46,043 bases of DNA from Actinomycetota bacterium (GTDB lineage: Bacteria > Actinomycetota > Acidimicrobiia > Acidimicrobiales > Ilumatobacteraceae), in contig VFZD01000004.1 of the NCBI GenBank assembly GCA_016871295.1, positions 1 to 46,043 on the forward strand, given 5' to 3'. The notes beneath the pieces were generated by a model, which ran no database searches, was not told the DNA's origin, and saw only the letters and a list, made by a program, of their open reading frames with translations. A program made the position numbers and the translations under genes. Shown here piece by piece: positions 7,978 to 16,028 of the stretch (position 1 is its first letter; every line of letters starts with the position of its first letter).

Positions 7978-9225
7978 TTAGAAGATATCCGAGGCCGAGT
8001 CGAGCGCGTTGGCCAAAGCGTCGGCATCGGCTTTCGTGTTGTAGAGATAAAAACTGGCTCGCGTGGTCGCGTTCGCGCCGATGATTTTCATCAGCGGCTT
8101 GGCGCAGTGATGGCCCGCGCGCACGCAAACATTGGTCTGATCGAGTATCTGGCTCAAGTCGTGCGGGTGAATGCCCCGAAACGCAAAACTGAAGGTCGCC
8201 CCGCGCAACTCGGGATTGCGCGGACCATGAATCGTGATCTCATCGCCGAATCTGCTGGTCAGGTTTTCGAGGACATAACTCGACATCTCGACCTCGTGAC
8301 GACGAACATTCGCCATGCCGATCCCGCTCAAATAGTCGACCGCCGCACCCAAACCGACGACCTCGGTAATCGGTGGTGTGCCGGCCTCGAATTTGGCGGG
8401 TAGTTCGGCGCATTTGAAACCGTCGAGACGAACCTCCGAAATCATGTTGCCGCCCCCCAAAAATGGTGGTATCGCTTCGAGCAATTCCTCTCGACCCCAC
8501 AGCACACCGACGCCCGACGGCCCGCACATTTTGTGGCTGGAGAACATCGTGAAGTCGGCACCCCACGCTTGCACATTGGTTGGGGTGTGCGGCACCGACT
8601 GACAAGCGTCGACGATCGCCAACGCGCCGACCGCATGCGCCGCCGCACAGAGTTTTTCAACGGGATTAATCGTGCCCAGCACATTCGACATCGAAGTGAA
8701 CGAAAATACTTTCGCTCCGGCGAGCAGGCTCGCCAATGAACTCAGGTCGAGTTGAAAGTCGGCGGTCAGTGGCACCCAGCGCAACTCGATGCCGATCTCT
8801 TGTTGCAACATCTGCCACGGCACGATGTTGGCGTGGTGCTCCATGTGGGTGAGCACGACGACATCGCCGCGCTTCAAATTGGTTCGCCCCCACGAGTAGG
8901 CGATCAGATTCAGCGCCTCGGTCGCGTTTTTCGTGAACACGATCTCGCGCGAACTCTTGGCGTTGATGAACTTCGCCACCTTGGTGCGGGCGGCCTCATA
9001 TCTTTCGGTCGCTTCCGCGGCCAGCGAATAGGCGCTGCGATTGATCGGCGCATAGCCCTCGCGCATGAAAGCGGTCATCGCGTCGATCACCACTTCGGGT
9101 TTTTGCGAGGTGTTCGCGCTGTCGAGATAGACCACCGGTTTGCCGTTGATGCTGCTCGTCACGACGGGAAAATCGCGTCGAATCTTCTCGGCGTCGAGGT
9201 TCGTGTTTGCTCCCGCCATTCTCAT
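7978..9225 (-). CDS. sufS: Cysteine desulfurase SufS
   Basis: A 415-residue group II cysteine desulfurase. It contains RRDFPVV near the start, YLDSANTSQKP, the PLP-binding pattern ending in SSHKMCGPSGVGVLWG (Schiff-base Lys232) and the persulfide cysteine in RAGHHCAKPL (Cys374). It liberates sulfur from cysteine and passes it to SufU. The start at 9225 overlaps the sufC stop as ATGA; an ATG six bases later (9219) is an equally good protein start. It is second in the sufC-sufS-sufU order. Confidence 0.96.
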   Translation of the reverse strand: MRMAGANTNLDAEKIRRDFPVVTSSINGKPVVYLDSANTSQKPEVVIDAMTAFMREGYAPINRSAYSLAAEATERYEAARTKVAKFINAKSSREIVFTKNATEALNLIAYSWGRTNLKRGDVVVLTHMEHHANIVPWQMLQQEIGIELRWVPLTADFQLDLSSLASLLAGAKVFSFTSMSNVLGTINPVEKLCAAAHAVGALAIVDACQSVPHTPTNVQAWGADFTMFSSHKMCGPSGVGVLWGREELLEAIPPFLGGGNMISEVRLDGFKCAELPAKFEAGTPPITEVVGLGAAVDYLSGIGMANVRRHEVEMSSYVLENLTSRFGDEITIHGPRNPELRGATFSFAFRGIHPHDLSQILDQTNVCVRAGHHCAKPLMKIIGANATTRASFYLYNTKADADALANALDSASDIF

Positions 9226-9977
9226 CCCGCTTTTCGAAACGCTTCGTAACCGTTGCGTTCCAGTTCGGTTGCGAGTTCCATGCCGCCCGATTTGACGATT
9301 CGGCCGTCGATCAAAATGTGCACGAAATCGGGCTTGACTTCGTCGAGCAACCGCTGATAGTGGGTGATCAGCACGATGCCCAAGTCGGGGCGGTCTGAAC
9401 GAACTTCGCGAATACCCTGGGCGACGATTCGCAGCGCGTCGATGTCGAGACCCGAGTCGGTCTCGTCGAGAATCGCCAGTTCGGGCTCGAGGATCGCCAT
9501 CTGCATGATCTCGTTGCGCTTTTTTTCGCCGCCCGAGAAACCTTCGTTCAAATATCTGTCGACGAACGACGAGTCCATGCCGAGGCGCTTCATCCAATCA
9601 ATGATTGACAAACGCAGTTCGAGCACCGACAGGTCGATGCCTTTGCGCGCCGAGAGCGCCTGGCGCAGAAACTGAATCACCGAAACACCGGCGATCTCCT
9701 GCGGATACTGGAAGGCCAGAAAAATTCCCGCTTTCGCCCGAACCTCGGGCGGCCACAACGAAATATCCTCACCCTTGTAATAGACGCGTCCGCAGGTGAC
9801 CTCATATTCAGGTGAGCCGAGAAGGGTCGTGGCCAGAGTTGATTTTCCCGAGCCGTTCGGCCCCATGATCGCGTGCACCTCACCTTTATCCACGGTGAGG
9901 CTCACCCCGCGCAGAATTGGGCCGTCGGTCTCGGTGGGTTTGGCGTGCAAATTTTCGATGCGAAACAGTTCGCTCAC
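9222..9977 (-). CDS. sufC: Fe-S assembly ATPase SufC
   Basis: A 251-residue ABC-type ATPase. Walker A is GPNGSGKST, the signature is FSGGEKKRNEI and Walker B is LAILDETDSGLDIDAL, all in forms specific to SufC; the GMDSSFVDRYLNEG segment before the signature is also typical. SufC drives remodelling of the SufBCD scaffold. The start codon is GTG at 9977 (MSELFRIENLHAKP) with a weak ribosome site. No sufB or sufD gene is adjacent on either side, so the scaffold partners must lie elsewhere. Confidence 0.97.
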   Translation of the reverse strand: MSELFRIENLHAKPTETDGPILRGVSLTVDKGEVHAIMGPNGSGKSTLATTLLGSPEYEVTCGRVYYKGEDISLWPPEVRAKAGIFLAFQYPQEIAGVSVIQFLRQALSARKGIDLSVLELRLSIIDWMKRLGMDSSFVDRYLNEGFSGGEKKRNEIMQMAILEPELAILDETDSGLDIDALRIVAQGIREVRSDRPDLGIVLITHYQRLLDEVKPDFVHILIDGRIVKSGGMELATELERNGYEAFRKAG

Positions 9978-10038
9978 TCAACTGATTGTAATTGCGAACG
10001 CCGTAATTTGCACTATGGCCGTAGTGGAAATCACCGTG

Positions 10039-10713
10039 TCACCATCCGCGCGCGACCCACGACGCCAGTTGCGGTCGCTCGGCACCGATCGTCGTGTCCA
10101 AACCGTGACCCGGTAGGACAATTGTCTCAGCAGCAAAAGTAAACAACTTGTTGTCGATCGAATCGATGATCGTTGCGAAGTCGCCACCCTCAAGTTTCGT
10201 GTTGCCCGGCCCGCCGGGAAACAAGGTATCGCCAGTGAACAGCAACGGTGTGTCGACGACGTGAAACGAAATCGACCCCGCCGTGTGCCCCGGGTTGTGA
10301 ATCGCCCGCAATCGCAGGTCGCCGATTTCGATGATCTCGGCATCGTCGATGAAAACGTCGTAACCCACTTCTTTGAGTCGGGGAGCGTCGGCTGCCGTGA
10401 CGGCGACCTCGTAACCCGCCTCGCGCATCGCGGGCACCGCTTGAATGTGATCCCAGTGTCCGTGTGTTTCGAGCACGCGTCGTACACCGAGGCGCTTGCA
10501 AAGTTGCAGAAGTTGTTCGTGCTCATTGGCCGCATCGATCAACACGCCGTCGCCCGTTCGTCGACATCGCACGATGAAAACATTGTTGTCGAACGGCCCG
10601 ACCACGACTTTGTGCACTTCGACATTGGCGTCCTTCCAATGCAAAGTGGCGTCACCAGGTGCGGGCGCACCCGAGTTCTCGACCCCGCCCGATTTCGCCT
10701 CGTCAGCCGTCAT
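10039..10713 (-). CDS. Metallo-beta-lactamase fold hydrolase (glyoxalase II-like)
   Basis: A 224-residue enzyme with the full dinuclear metal set: THGHWDHIQAVP (HxHxDH), HNPGHTAGS, the bridging Asp in FTGDTLFPGG and the final His in VLPGHG. This pattern fits hydroxyacylglutathione-hydrolase-like thioester hydrolases. An actinobacterium would probably use a mycothiol or other thiol ester, which is inference. The start at 10713 (MTADEAKSGG) is the ATG nearest the conserved fold; an 18-residue extension to a non-ATG start is unlikely. It lies 61 bases upstream of sufC on the same strand and may be cotranscribed with it. It is divergent from the acyl-CoA dehydrogenase gene. Confidence 0.85.
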   Translation of the reverse strand: MTADEAKSGGVENSGAPAPGDATLHWKDANVEVHKVVVGPFDNNVFIVRCRRTGDGVLIDAANEHEQLLQLCKRLGVRRVLETHGHWDHIQAVPAMREAGYEVAVTAADAPRLKEVGYDVFIDDAEIIEIGDLRLRAIHNPGHTAGSISFHVVDTPLLFTGDTLFPGGPGNTKLEGGDFATIIDSIDNKLFTFAAETIVLPGHGLDTTIGAERPQLASWVARGW

Positions 10714-10790
10714 ACATATCAAGTATCTCAGCCGCAAACTCGGATGCCCCCGATTGGCGAAAATCACCCCGTCGCTGGCAAGATATATGC

Positions 10791-11906
10791 ATGAACTTTG
10801 CCTTCACCGAAGAACAAGAAGAGCTCCGCAAAACGGTTCGCGCATTTCTCGATGCCAAGTCGCCCGAGACCGCCGTGCGCGAGCAGATGGAGACCGTGAA
10901 CGGCTTCGACCCCGCGGTTTGGTCGCAAATGGGCTCGCAAATGGGCCTGATGGGCATTCACATTCCAGAAGAGTACGGGGGCATGGGTTTCAGTTACATC
11001 GAACTCGGCGTCGTGCTCGAAGAAATGGGTCGATCGTTGCTGTGCGCGCCATATTTTTCGACCGTCGTTCTCGCGGCCAACACGTTGTTGCAGTCGGGCG
11101 ACGACGCGGCGAAGAAAAAATATCTGCCAGGCATCGCCGCCGGTGAACTCACGGCAACGGTCGCTTCGGTCGAGGCCTCCGGCAAGTGGGACGAATCGGG
11201 CATCACGATGCAGGCCAAAGGCTCGGGTTCGAGTTTCACCTTGTCCGGCACGAAGATGTTCGTGCTCGACGGTCACACCGCGTCGTTGATCATCGTCGCG
11301 GCCCGCACCAAGAATGGCGTCTCACTTTTCGCCGTCGACGGCAACGCCAAAGGTCTGACCCGCACCGCACTTTCGACGATGGATCAAACCCGCAAACAAG
11401 CCAAACTCGAGTTCGCCGATGTTCCGGCGACGCTCATCGGCGCCGAGGGCAAAGGCTGGGAAGTTCTCACCCGAGTCAACGACCTCACCGCCGTCGCCCT
11501 GGCCGCCGAGCAGGTTGGCGGGGCCCAAAAAGTTCTCGACATGGCCGTCGAATATGCGAAGGTCCGCGTCCAGTTCGGTCGACCGATCGGTTCGTTTCAG
11601 GCGATCAAGCACAAGTGCGCCGACATGTTGCTCGAAGTCGAGTCGGCGAAGTCCGCCGCCTACTACGGCATGTGGTGCGCTTCAGAGATGAACGACGAGT
11701 TGCCGTCGGTCGCATCGTTGTCGAAGGCCTACTGTTCAGAGGCCTACTTCCACGCCGCCGCAGAAAACATTCAGATTCACGGCGGCATCGGCTTCACCTG
11801 GGAGCACCCGGCACATCTCTATTTCAAGCGCGCCAAGTCGAGCGAGTTGTTGTTCGGGGATCCGACATATCACCGCGAACTTCTCGCACAGCGCATCGGC
11901 ATCTAA
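10791..11906 (+). CDS. Acyl-CoA dehydrogenase
   Basis: A 371-residue flavoenzyme. It opens with the typical MNFAFTEEQEELRKTVRAFL, has the MGIHIPEEYGGMGFSYIEL segment and a VEASG-type FAD-binding strand region, then VQFGRPIGSFQAIKHKCADM and the signature IQIHGGIGFTWEHPAHLYFKRAKS. It introduces the alpha-beta double bond in an acyl-CoA. The catalytic base is not certain from sequence: the position near HGGIGFTWE resembles the short-chain or bile-acid/sterol branches, where the base varies. Substrate unknown. The ATG at 10791 follows an AT-rich stretch, and the gene probably continues into the small membrane protein 15 bases downstream. Confidence 0.93.
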   Translation: MNFAFTEEQEELRKTVRAFLDAKSPETAVREQMETVNGFDPAVWSQMGSQMGLMGIHIPEEYGGMGFSYIELGVVLEEMGRSLLCAPYFSTVVLAANTLLQSGDDAAKKKYLPGIAAGELTATVASVEASGKWDESGITMQAKGSGSSFTLSGTKMFVLDGHTASLIIVAARTKNGVSLFAVDGNAKGLTRTALSTMDQTRKQAKLEFADVPATLIGAEGKGWEVLTRVNDLTAVALAAEQVGGAQKVLDMAVEYAKVRVQFGRPIGSFQAIKHKCADMLLEVESAKSAAYYGMWCASEMNDELPSVASLSKAYCSEAYFHAAAENIQIHGGIGFTWEHPAHLYFKRAKSSELLFGDPTYHRELLAQRIGI

Positions 11907-11921
11907 AAGTTTTTTCGCCGC

Positions 11922-12374
11922 ATGTCCGCGGTAATCATTCTTGCGATCGTCGCTGCGACGGTCCTCGTTTTCATGATCGCGGCGATCACGATTGGTCGCG
12001 AAGCCCGTCGTCTCGACAGCGTCGCGCCGCGCGCGGTCTACGAACTCGAGCAGGCGACCCAGTTCGTCGCCGACCGTCTGCCCGTAGCCAGCCAGGCCCG
12101 TCTGACCTACGCCGATGTGCGAAAACTTCTCGTCTTTCACATGCGCTGGTTGCACGACAAAGGGCTGCAACCCAGCAATGTCGTCGACCGGCGCCAAGAC
12201 ATCGTCGACGAGATCGTGATCGACGAACAAACCCTCACCGCGTATCTGCTCGGGGCGGCCGAACAAAATCGGATCGAAATTCTCGACGATGTCGACGTCG
12301 TGCATCTGGTCAAGGCCCACCTCGAATACTTCGACGCGATCGGCGCGGTCGGTCCGCAGACCGAACTCAACTGA
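11922..12374 (+). CDS. Membrane-anchored protein of unknown function
   Basis: A 150-residue protein. One N-terminal hydrophobic segment (residues ~2-24, VIILAIVAATVLVFMIAA) is followed by a soluble, acidic, mostly helical domain (residues 30-150) with YELEQATQFVADRLP, RLTYADVRKLLVFHMRWLHDKG and VVHLVKAHLEYFDAIGAVG. I do not recognise a named domain. The topology suggests a membrane tether with the domain in the cytoplasm, because the residues after the helix are basic. It follows the acyl-CoA dehydrogenase by 15 bases and its stop codon directly abuts the stop of the convergent glycosyltransferase. Confidence 0.7.
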   Translation: MSAVIILAIVAATVLVFMIAAITIGREARRLDSVAPRAVYELEQATQFVADRLPVASQARLTYADVRKLLVFHMRWLHDKGLQPSNVVDRRQDIVDEIVIDEQTLTAYLLGAAEQNRIEILDDVDVVHLVKAHLEYFDAIGAVGPQTELN

Positions 12375-13910
12375 TCAGATCAACGCCTCGTCGAGGGTCT
12401 GCTTCGATGTCGAATCGGTTTTCCAAACATTCGTGTATCGCTGGAGTTTCGGGTTGAAATACGGATCATCGTTGAGCACCGACCCCCATCTCGCGCCGAG
12501 TTTCGCGACTTCCGCATCGATCCGCTTGGCGATGCGCGTCCTCGACTCGAAATGAAACAAGTGCGCATGCGGCGTGAACACGACGCGGCAACCCGCTAGT
12601 TGCACCTTGAGGCAGAAGTCGATGTCGTTCCAGTTGCCCGGAAAGCCCATGCACAGACCGCCGACCTGCTCGAAAACAGCGCGACGAATCAACGCGCACG
12701 CGGCGATCAGGCTTGACACTTCGCGCTGAACTTTCAGCAGATTCTGCGGCCCCGCCGTTTCGGGGCTCCGTGCTCGATAGAGGTCGGTGGGGTCGGGGCT
12801 GAATATGTGACCCGCGCTCTGAATTGTCGAGTCTTCGAACAACAACATCGGGCCGACCACGCCGACTGTCGGGTCGTTGAATATCGCCACCATCGTTTCG
12901 AGCGCGTCAGCGGTGATGATCTCGGTGTCGTCGTTGAGCAGCAATATCAAATCAGATTCGCTCGACATCGCCCCGAGGTTGTTCTTCTCGGCGAAATTGA
13001 ACGGACGGTCATAGTTGATGATTTTCAAGCGGTCGCCGCCAATTCTCTTCAGCGATTCGAGCACGCTCGGCGGTGTCGGTGTGTCGGCGACAACTACAAC
13101 TTCGAAGTTTTGATAGGTCGATTTCTCGAACAGGCTGCGCACGGCTTCGACCACCAACACCCGTTGCGCGCCGAACACCTCGGCCGATGTGCCGCGGGTC
13201 GGCACGATCACGGCGACACTCGGCTGTGTTTTCAGTTTTCGCATCACTCTTACGCTCGGCACGTTCGGCTGAAACTCGCAGTTCGCGTCGATGTTTTGTC
13301 GGGCGCAGTGTTCGACCACGGCGGCCAGATTCGCCGCCGGGCGAGAATCGCCGCTTTTAGCGATCGTCAAAATCTCCGGCATGCGCACGATGTGCGAGGC
13401 CACTTCGCTCAACCGCAGTGCACGATCGTGCGGGTGACGGGTCAACAGATCAACCAAGCCACCGCACTTATCGACGAGATCTGTCGCGGCGATCAGCGTC
13501 TCGCCGACATAGCAATGGCTGCGCAGGCGCTCCGGCGACCAACCAGGACGCCGCACAAAACTCAACGGTTCGACTCTTATGCCTGTCGGGTGCGCCGAAT
13601 CACCGTAGATCAGGTCGGGTCGTTCGCTGTTTGCCAACAACTGGCGCACATCCAACAACGACTCGCGCTGCAAAGCGTCACCCGCGTTCAAAAAAATCAC
13701 GAGTTTGCTCGTTGTCGACTGGCTGTTCGCGACCACCCTCACTCGTCTGAACGACCGGCGACGTTGCAAGTGGGTCAAGGCGTCGGGCAGGGCACCTGAA
13801 ACGAGCCACAAAATATCTTTGGAACCGGCGACGACCAGCGACTTGTGGGTCGTGACGAGATCGTCGAGCGTCGCATGTTGCGCATCTGTCGCCACCAGAA
13901 ATTCACTCAT
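12375..13910 (-). CDS. Two-domain family 2 glycosyltransferase
   Basis: A 511-residue protein. Residues ~255-490 are a complete GT2 domain: SVAVIVPTRG at the first strand, NFAEKNNLGA, the metal/nucleotide motif LLLNDDTEI, VGVVGPMLLFEDSTIQSAGH and the GNWNDIDFCLK acceptor/base region. Residues ~80-200 look like the remains of a second GT2 domain (FLNAGDALQRESLLD, RPDLIYGD, RRPGWSPERLRSHCYVGETLI) that has lost its first strands and carries NAGD where the metal-binding DxD would be. Such tandem GT2 proteins build surface polysaccharides. The ATG at 13910 overlaps the upstream small gene's stop as ATGA, so the two are translationally coupled. Confidence 0.88.
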   Translation of the reverse strand: MSEFLVATDAQHATLDDLVTTHKSLVVAGSKDILWLVSGALPDALTHLQRRRSFRRVRVVANSQSTTSKLVIFLNAGDALQRESLLDVRQLLANSERPDLIYGDSAHPTGIRVEPLSFVRRPGWSPERLRSHCYVGETLIAATDLVDKCGGLVDLLTRHPHDRALRLSEVASHIVRMPEILTIAKSGDSRPAANLAAVVEHCARQNIDANCEFQPNVPSVRVMRKLKTQPSVAVIVPTRGTSAEVFGAQRVLVVEAVRSLFEKSTYQNFEVVVVADTPTPPSVLESLKRIGGDRLKIINYDRPFNFAEKNNLGAMSSESDLILLLNDDTEIITADALETMVAIFNDPTVGVVGPMLLFEDSTIQSAGHIFSPDPTDLYRARSPETAGPQNLLKVQREVSSLIAACALIRRAVFEQVGGLCMGFPGNWNDIDFCLKVQLAGCRVVFTPHAHLFHFESRTRIAKRIDAEVAKLGARWGSVLNDDPYFNPKLQRYTNVWKTDSTSKQTLDEALI

Positions 13911-14179
13911 ATTGAAAATCGCTTGATAATCCTTCGCAATGGTCGCGGAATATTGCGATAGACGAAACGAAACGGTCGCAGCCACGGCTGATGAACCCAG
14001 TCGGTCACATGAACCTGCGTCGTATTCGGGGGAAACTCATATTTACGCACCGCACCGAATTCGGCGATTTGTCGGTCCCTTTCCCGCGACTCGGCCAACT
14101 TCACGAATTCGGCGTCGCGCGCGGCGAGATCTTCCATCCTTTCTTGTACGGTCGCAGGGTCGAGATTCGGCGACACCAT
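13907..14179 (-). CDS. Small basic-tailed protein coupled to the glycosyltransferase
   Basis: About 90 residues from the ATG at 14179; a TTG nine bases upstream is possible. The first half is charged and helical (MEDLAARDAEFVKLAESRER), likely a short coiled coil. The last 25 residues are arginine- and aromatic-rich (PWLRPFRFVYRNIPRPLRR) and may lie on the membrane surface. No family is recognised. Its stop overlaps the GT2 start by four bases, so a role with that enzyme, for example in membrane recruitment, is plausible but only inferred. Confidence 0.65.
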   Translation of the reverse strand: MVSPNLDPATVQERMEDLAARDAEFVKLAESRERDRQIAEFGAVRKYEFPPNTTQVHVTDWVHQPWLRPFRFVYRNIPRPLRRIIKRFSI

Positions 14180-14213
14180 GAATATCAAGGATATCCAACA
14201 CCGCCGCGGGTGT

Positions 14214-15029
14214 TCAGATCATCACGTTCAACGAGTCGGCGATCTTCATGCCGAGTTCTGCATCGCCGTTGATTTTTATTTTTTCGCGAAGATCTTCGCC
14301 GGTCGCCCTGCCCGTGGCCAACTCGATGAACGTGTTGCTGTCGAACGAGAGTTCAACAATCGGCGTCGAGTCGAAATTTTCGACGACCGCTGCTCGACCA
14401 TCTTTTACCGTGATCGCGATCGAGCGATTCACCGGTCCGGTGATCCTCACGACACTCGTCGAACCTTCGGGGGCCTTTGCGCGCTTGCCGACGACCATCG
14501 GCAATGTGCGACAAAGTCGATCGACGCTCAGTTCGGCGCTCGCCGAATCTTGGTTGCCCGGCAGACCAAGGGCACGACGAACATCCTGCTCGTGCACCCA
14601 ACAATCCATGGCCCGAATGCTCAAGAAACTCGCCATCGGTGCTCTGCCGATCGGGGTCATCGATTCGTCGGTGAAAAAACTTTCGGGGGCCCTTTCGAAA
14701 AACTCCCGGCGAATTCGGGTCATCTCGGCGAACTCTTTCATCACCTCGGCTCCAGACAGCCGCCGCCGCGAGTCGACCTGGTGCTCGTTCATCTCGCCGA
14801 TCGCATTCTTGACATGTTCAAGATTCGTCGCCCGATGTTGGGTATCGCCGAGACCACCCAGCGCACGCTCCGTGCCGATCAGGTGGGAAATATTGTCTTG
14901 CACCGACCAACCCGGGCAAGCCGTCTGGGTTTTGAATTGGGCTTCGTTGAGGGTCTCGCCGAGCGATTGAATCGACCGCCATGTCTCGTAAAGACAGTTC
15001 AGCGTGAATTTGTAATCGGCGTCGTTCAT
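14214..15029 (-). CDS. Maleylpyruvate isomerase-type, mycothiol-dependent family protein
   Basis: A 271-residue protein with a DinB-like four-helix N-terminal domain (TACPGWSVQDNISHLIGTE, whose His is a metal ligand, and later MDCWVHEQDVRRALG) and a C-terminal SCP2-like domain (VELSFDSNTFIELATGRATG). This matches the MDMPI family of mycothiol-dependent isomerases and transferases of Actinobacteria. The real substrate is unknown. The chosen ATG at 15029 overlaps the upstream gene's stop as ATGA; an alternative start lies 27 bases upstream inside that gene. The coupling to a DsbA-fold gene suggests a shared thiol-dependent pathway. Confidence 0.85.
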   Translation of the reverse strand: MNDADYKFTLNCLYETWRSIQSLGETLNEAQFKTQTACPGWSVQDNISHLIGTERALGGLGDTQHRATNLEHVKNAIGEMNEHQVDSRRRLSGAEVMKEFAEMTRIRREFFERAPESFFTDESMTPIGRAPMASFLSIRAMDCWVHEQDVRRALGLPGNQDSASAELSVDRLCRTLPMVVGKRAKAPEGSTSVVRITGPVNRSIAITVKDGRAAVVENFDSTPIVELSFDSNTFIELATGRATGEDLREKIKINGDAELGMKIADSLNVMI

Positions 15030-15715
15030 GGTGCCGGGGTCTGCACGGTTCGCCATTCGCGCGCCTGCAAATATGAGGCGAAAGTTTCGGCGATGTTCTC
15101 AAGATCTTGTTTGGTTTTCGGCGTTTTGATCTCATAGAGGCCCGCAATTTCGCTGTAGTCGACCAGCAGTCGCCAAAGTTTGAGCGCGTCATCACCGCGC
15201 GGGGGCGGCACGACGACCGGTCCGAACACGCTGCGACCGTTCTCGAAAACGATCAGCGGCACCCCGAATGCCGCGTATTTGTTCACCGATTCGTCGTGGT
15301 CTTTGCGCACGTCGTCATGGGTGGTTTGGTCGGCGAGCGCTTCGTCCCATGTTTCGGCGGGTGCCGAGATCGCCGCCAGAAGTTCGCGCGCGGTCGATTC
15401 TTCGTAGGGTCGCAAACCGTCTTCGTGCAGGGCCTTGGCCGCCGCGAGATACCAGTCGTCGCAGAGGTCTTGATCGATGCGACGCAACCACGCGGCGATT
15501 CGCAGCGGCGTCCATCCGTAGGCGAGTTCGCGCTCCCAGGGGTGTTTCTTTCCTTCTTCGCGATTGATCTCTTCGAGGCTGAAAAAACGCCAGTTGATCT
15601 CGAGGTTCAGTTTCTCGCGTATCTCGCGAATCCACAACGAAGTTTGATACGCATACGGGCACATGATGTCGAAAAAGAAATCGATCTTGATCGGTTTTTC
15701 TTGCGCGACCGCCAC
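15026..15715 (-). CDS. DsbA-family thioredoxin-fold protein with a CPYA site
   Basis: About 229 residues. The N-terminal strand KIDFFFDIMCPYAYQTSLWI carries the active-site region, and FGVPLIVFENGRSVFGPVV supplies the cis-proline (VP) of the fold; between them is the helical insert typical of DsbA/HCCA-isomerase-like proteins. The usual CxxC is CPYA, so only one cysteine remains. It cannot work as a standard dithiol oxidase and may use mycothiol. There is no signal peptide. No ATG fits the start; a GTG at 15715 is the best candidate because sequence further upstream is not protein-like and meets the divergent gene at 15773. It is first in a run of overlapping minus-strand genes. Confidence 0.78.
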   Translation of the reverse strand: MAVAQEKPIKIDFFFDIMCPYAYQTSLWIREIREKLNLEINWRFFSLEEINREEGKKHPWERELAYGWTPLRIAAWLRRIDQDLCDDWYLAAAKALHEDGLRPYEESTARELLAAISAPAETWDEALADQTTHDDVRKDHDESVNKYAAFGVPLIVFENGRSVFGPVVVPPPRGDDALKLWRLLVDYSEIAGLYEIKTPKTKQDLENIAETFASYLQAREWRTVQTPAP

Positions 15716-15772
15716 GAACTCAGCGTAATCAGGCGGCGAACTCGTCCGAGAAGCGAAGGCTAGATTTGAGTC

Positions 15773-16006
15773 ATGCAACGCCCGACGAAATTCGGCCACA
15801 CGCGCTATCTGGGCGACAAACGCACGCAGTTGGTTTACGATGTCGACTCGATCGACGAGACCAGATTTGGCGCGATTATCCTCGACATCGTCGAAAACGA
15901 AGTCGGCATCTGTTTTGCTCCCGACACGTTGCCCGAGGCGCGCAACCGCGGCTACACGCTCGCCACCGAGTGTTCGAAGCGTAGGCATTTGAAGCCACGA
16001 GCCTGA
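15773..16006 (+). CDS. Small protein of unknown function
   Basis: A 77-residue protein from the ATG at 15773. It is composed of short strands (YLGDKRTQLVYDVDSI, FGAIILDIVENEVGICFA) and a short helix (PDTLPEARNRGYTLATEC), with two cysteines. I do not recognise a family, but the amino-acid composition and codon use are those of real genes here, and it fills the space between a divergent neighbour and a downstream hydrolase. It lies 22 bases before the alpha/beta hydrolase and is probably cotranscribed. Confidence 0.55.
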   Translation: MQRPTKFGHTRYLGDKRTQLVYDVDSIDETRFGAIILDIVENEVGICFAPDTLPEARNRGYTLATECSKRRHLKPRA

Positions 16007-16028
16007 GGATCGGCGAGATTCTGTCGTC

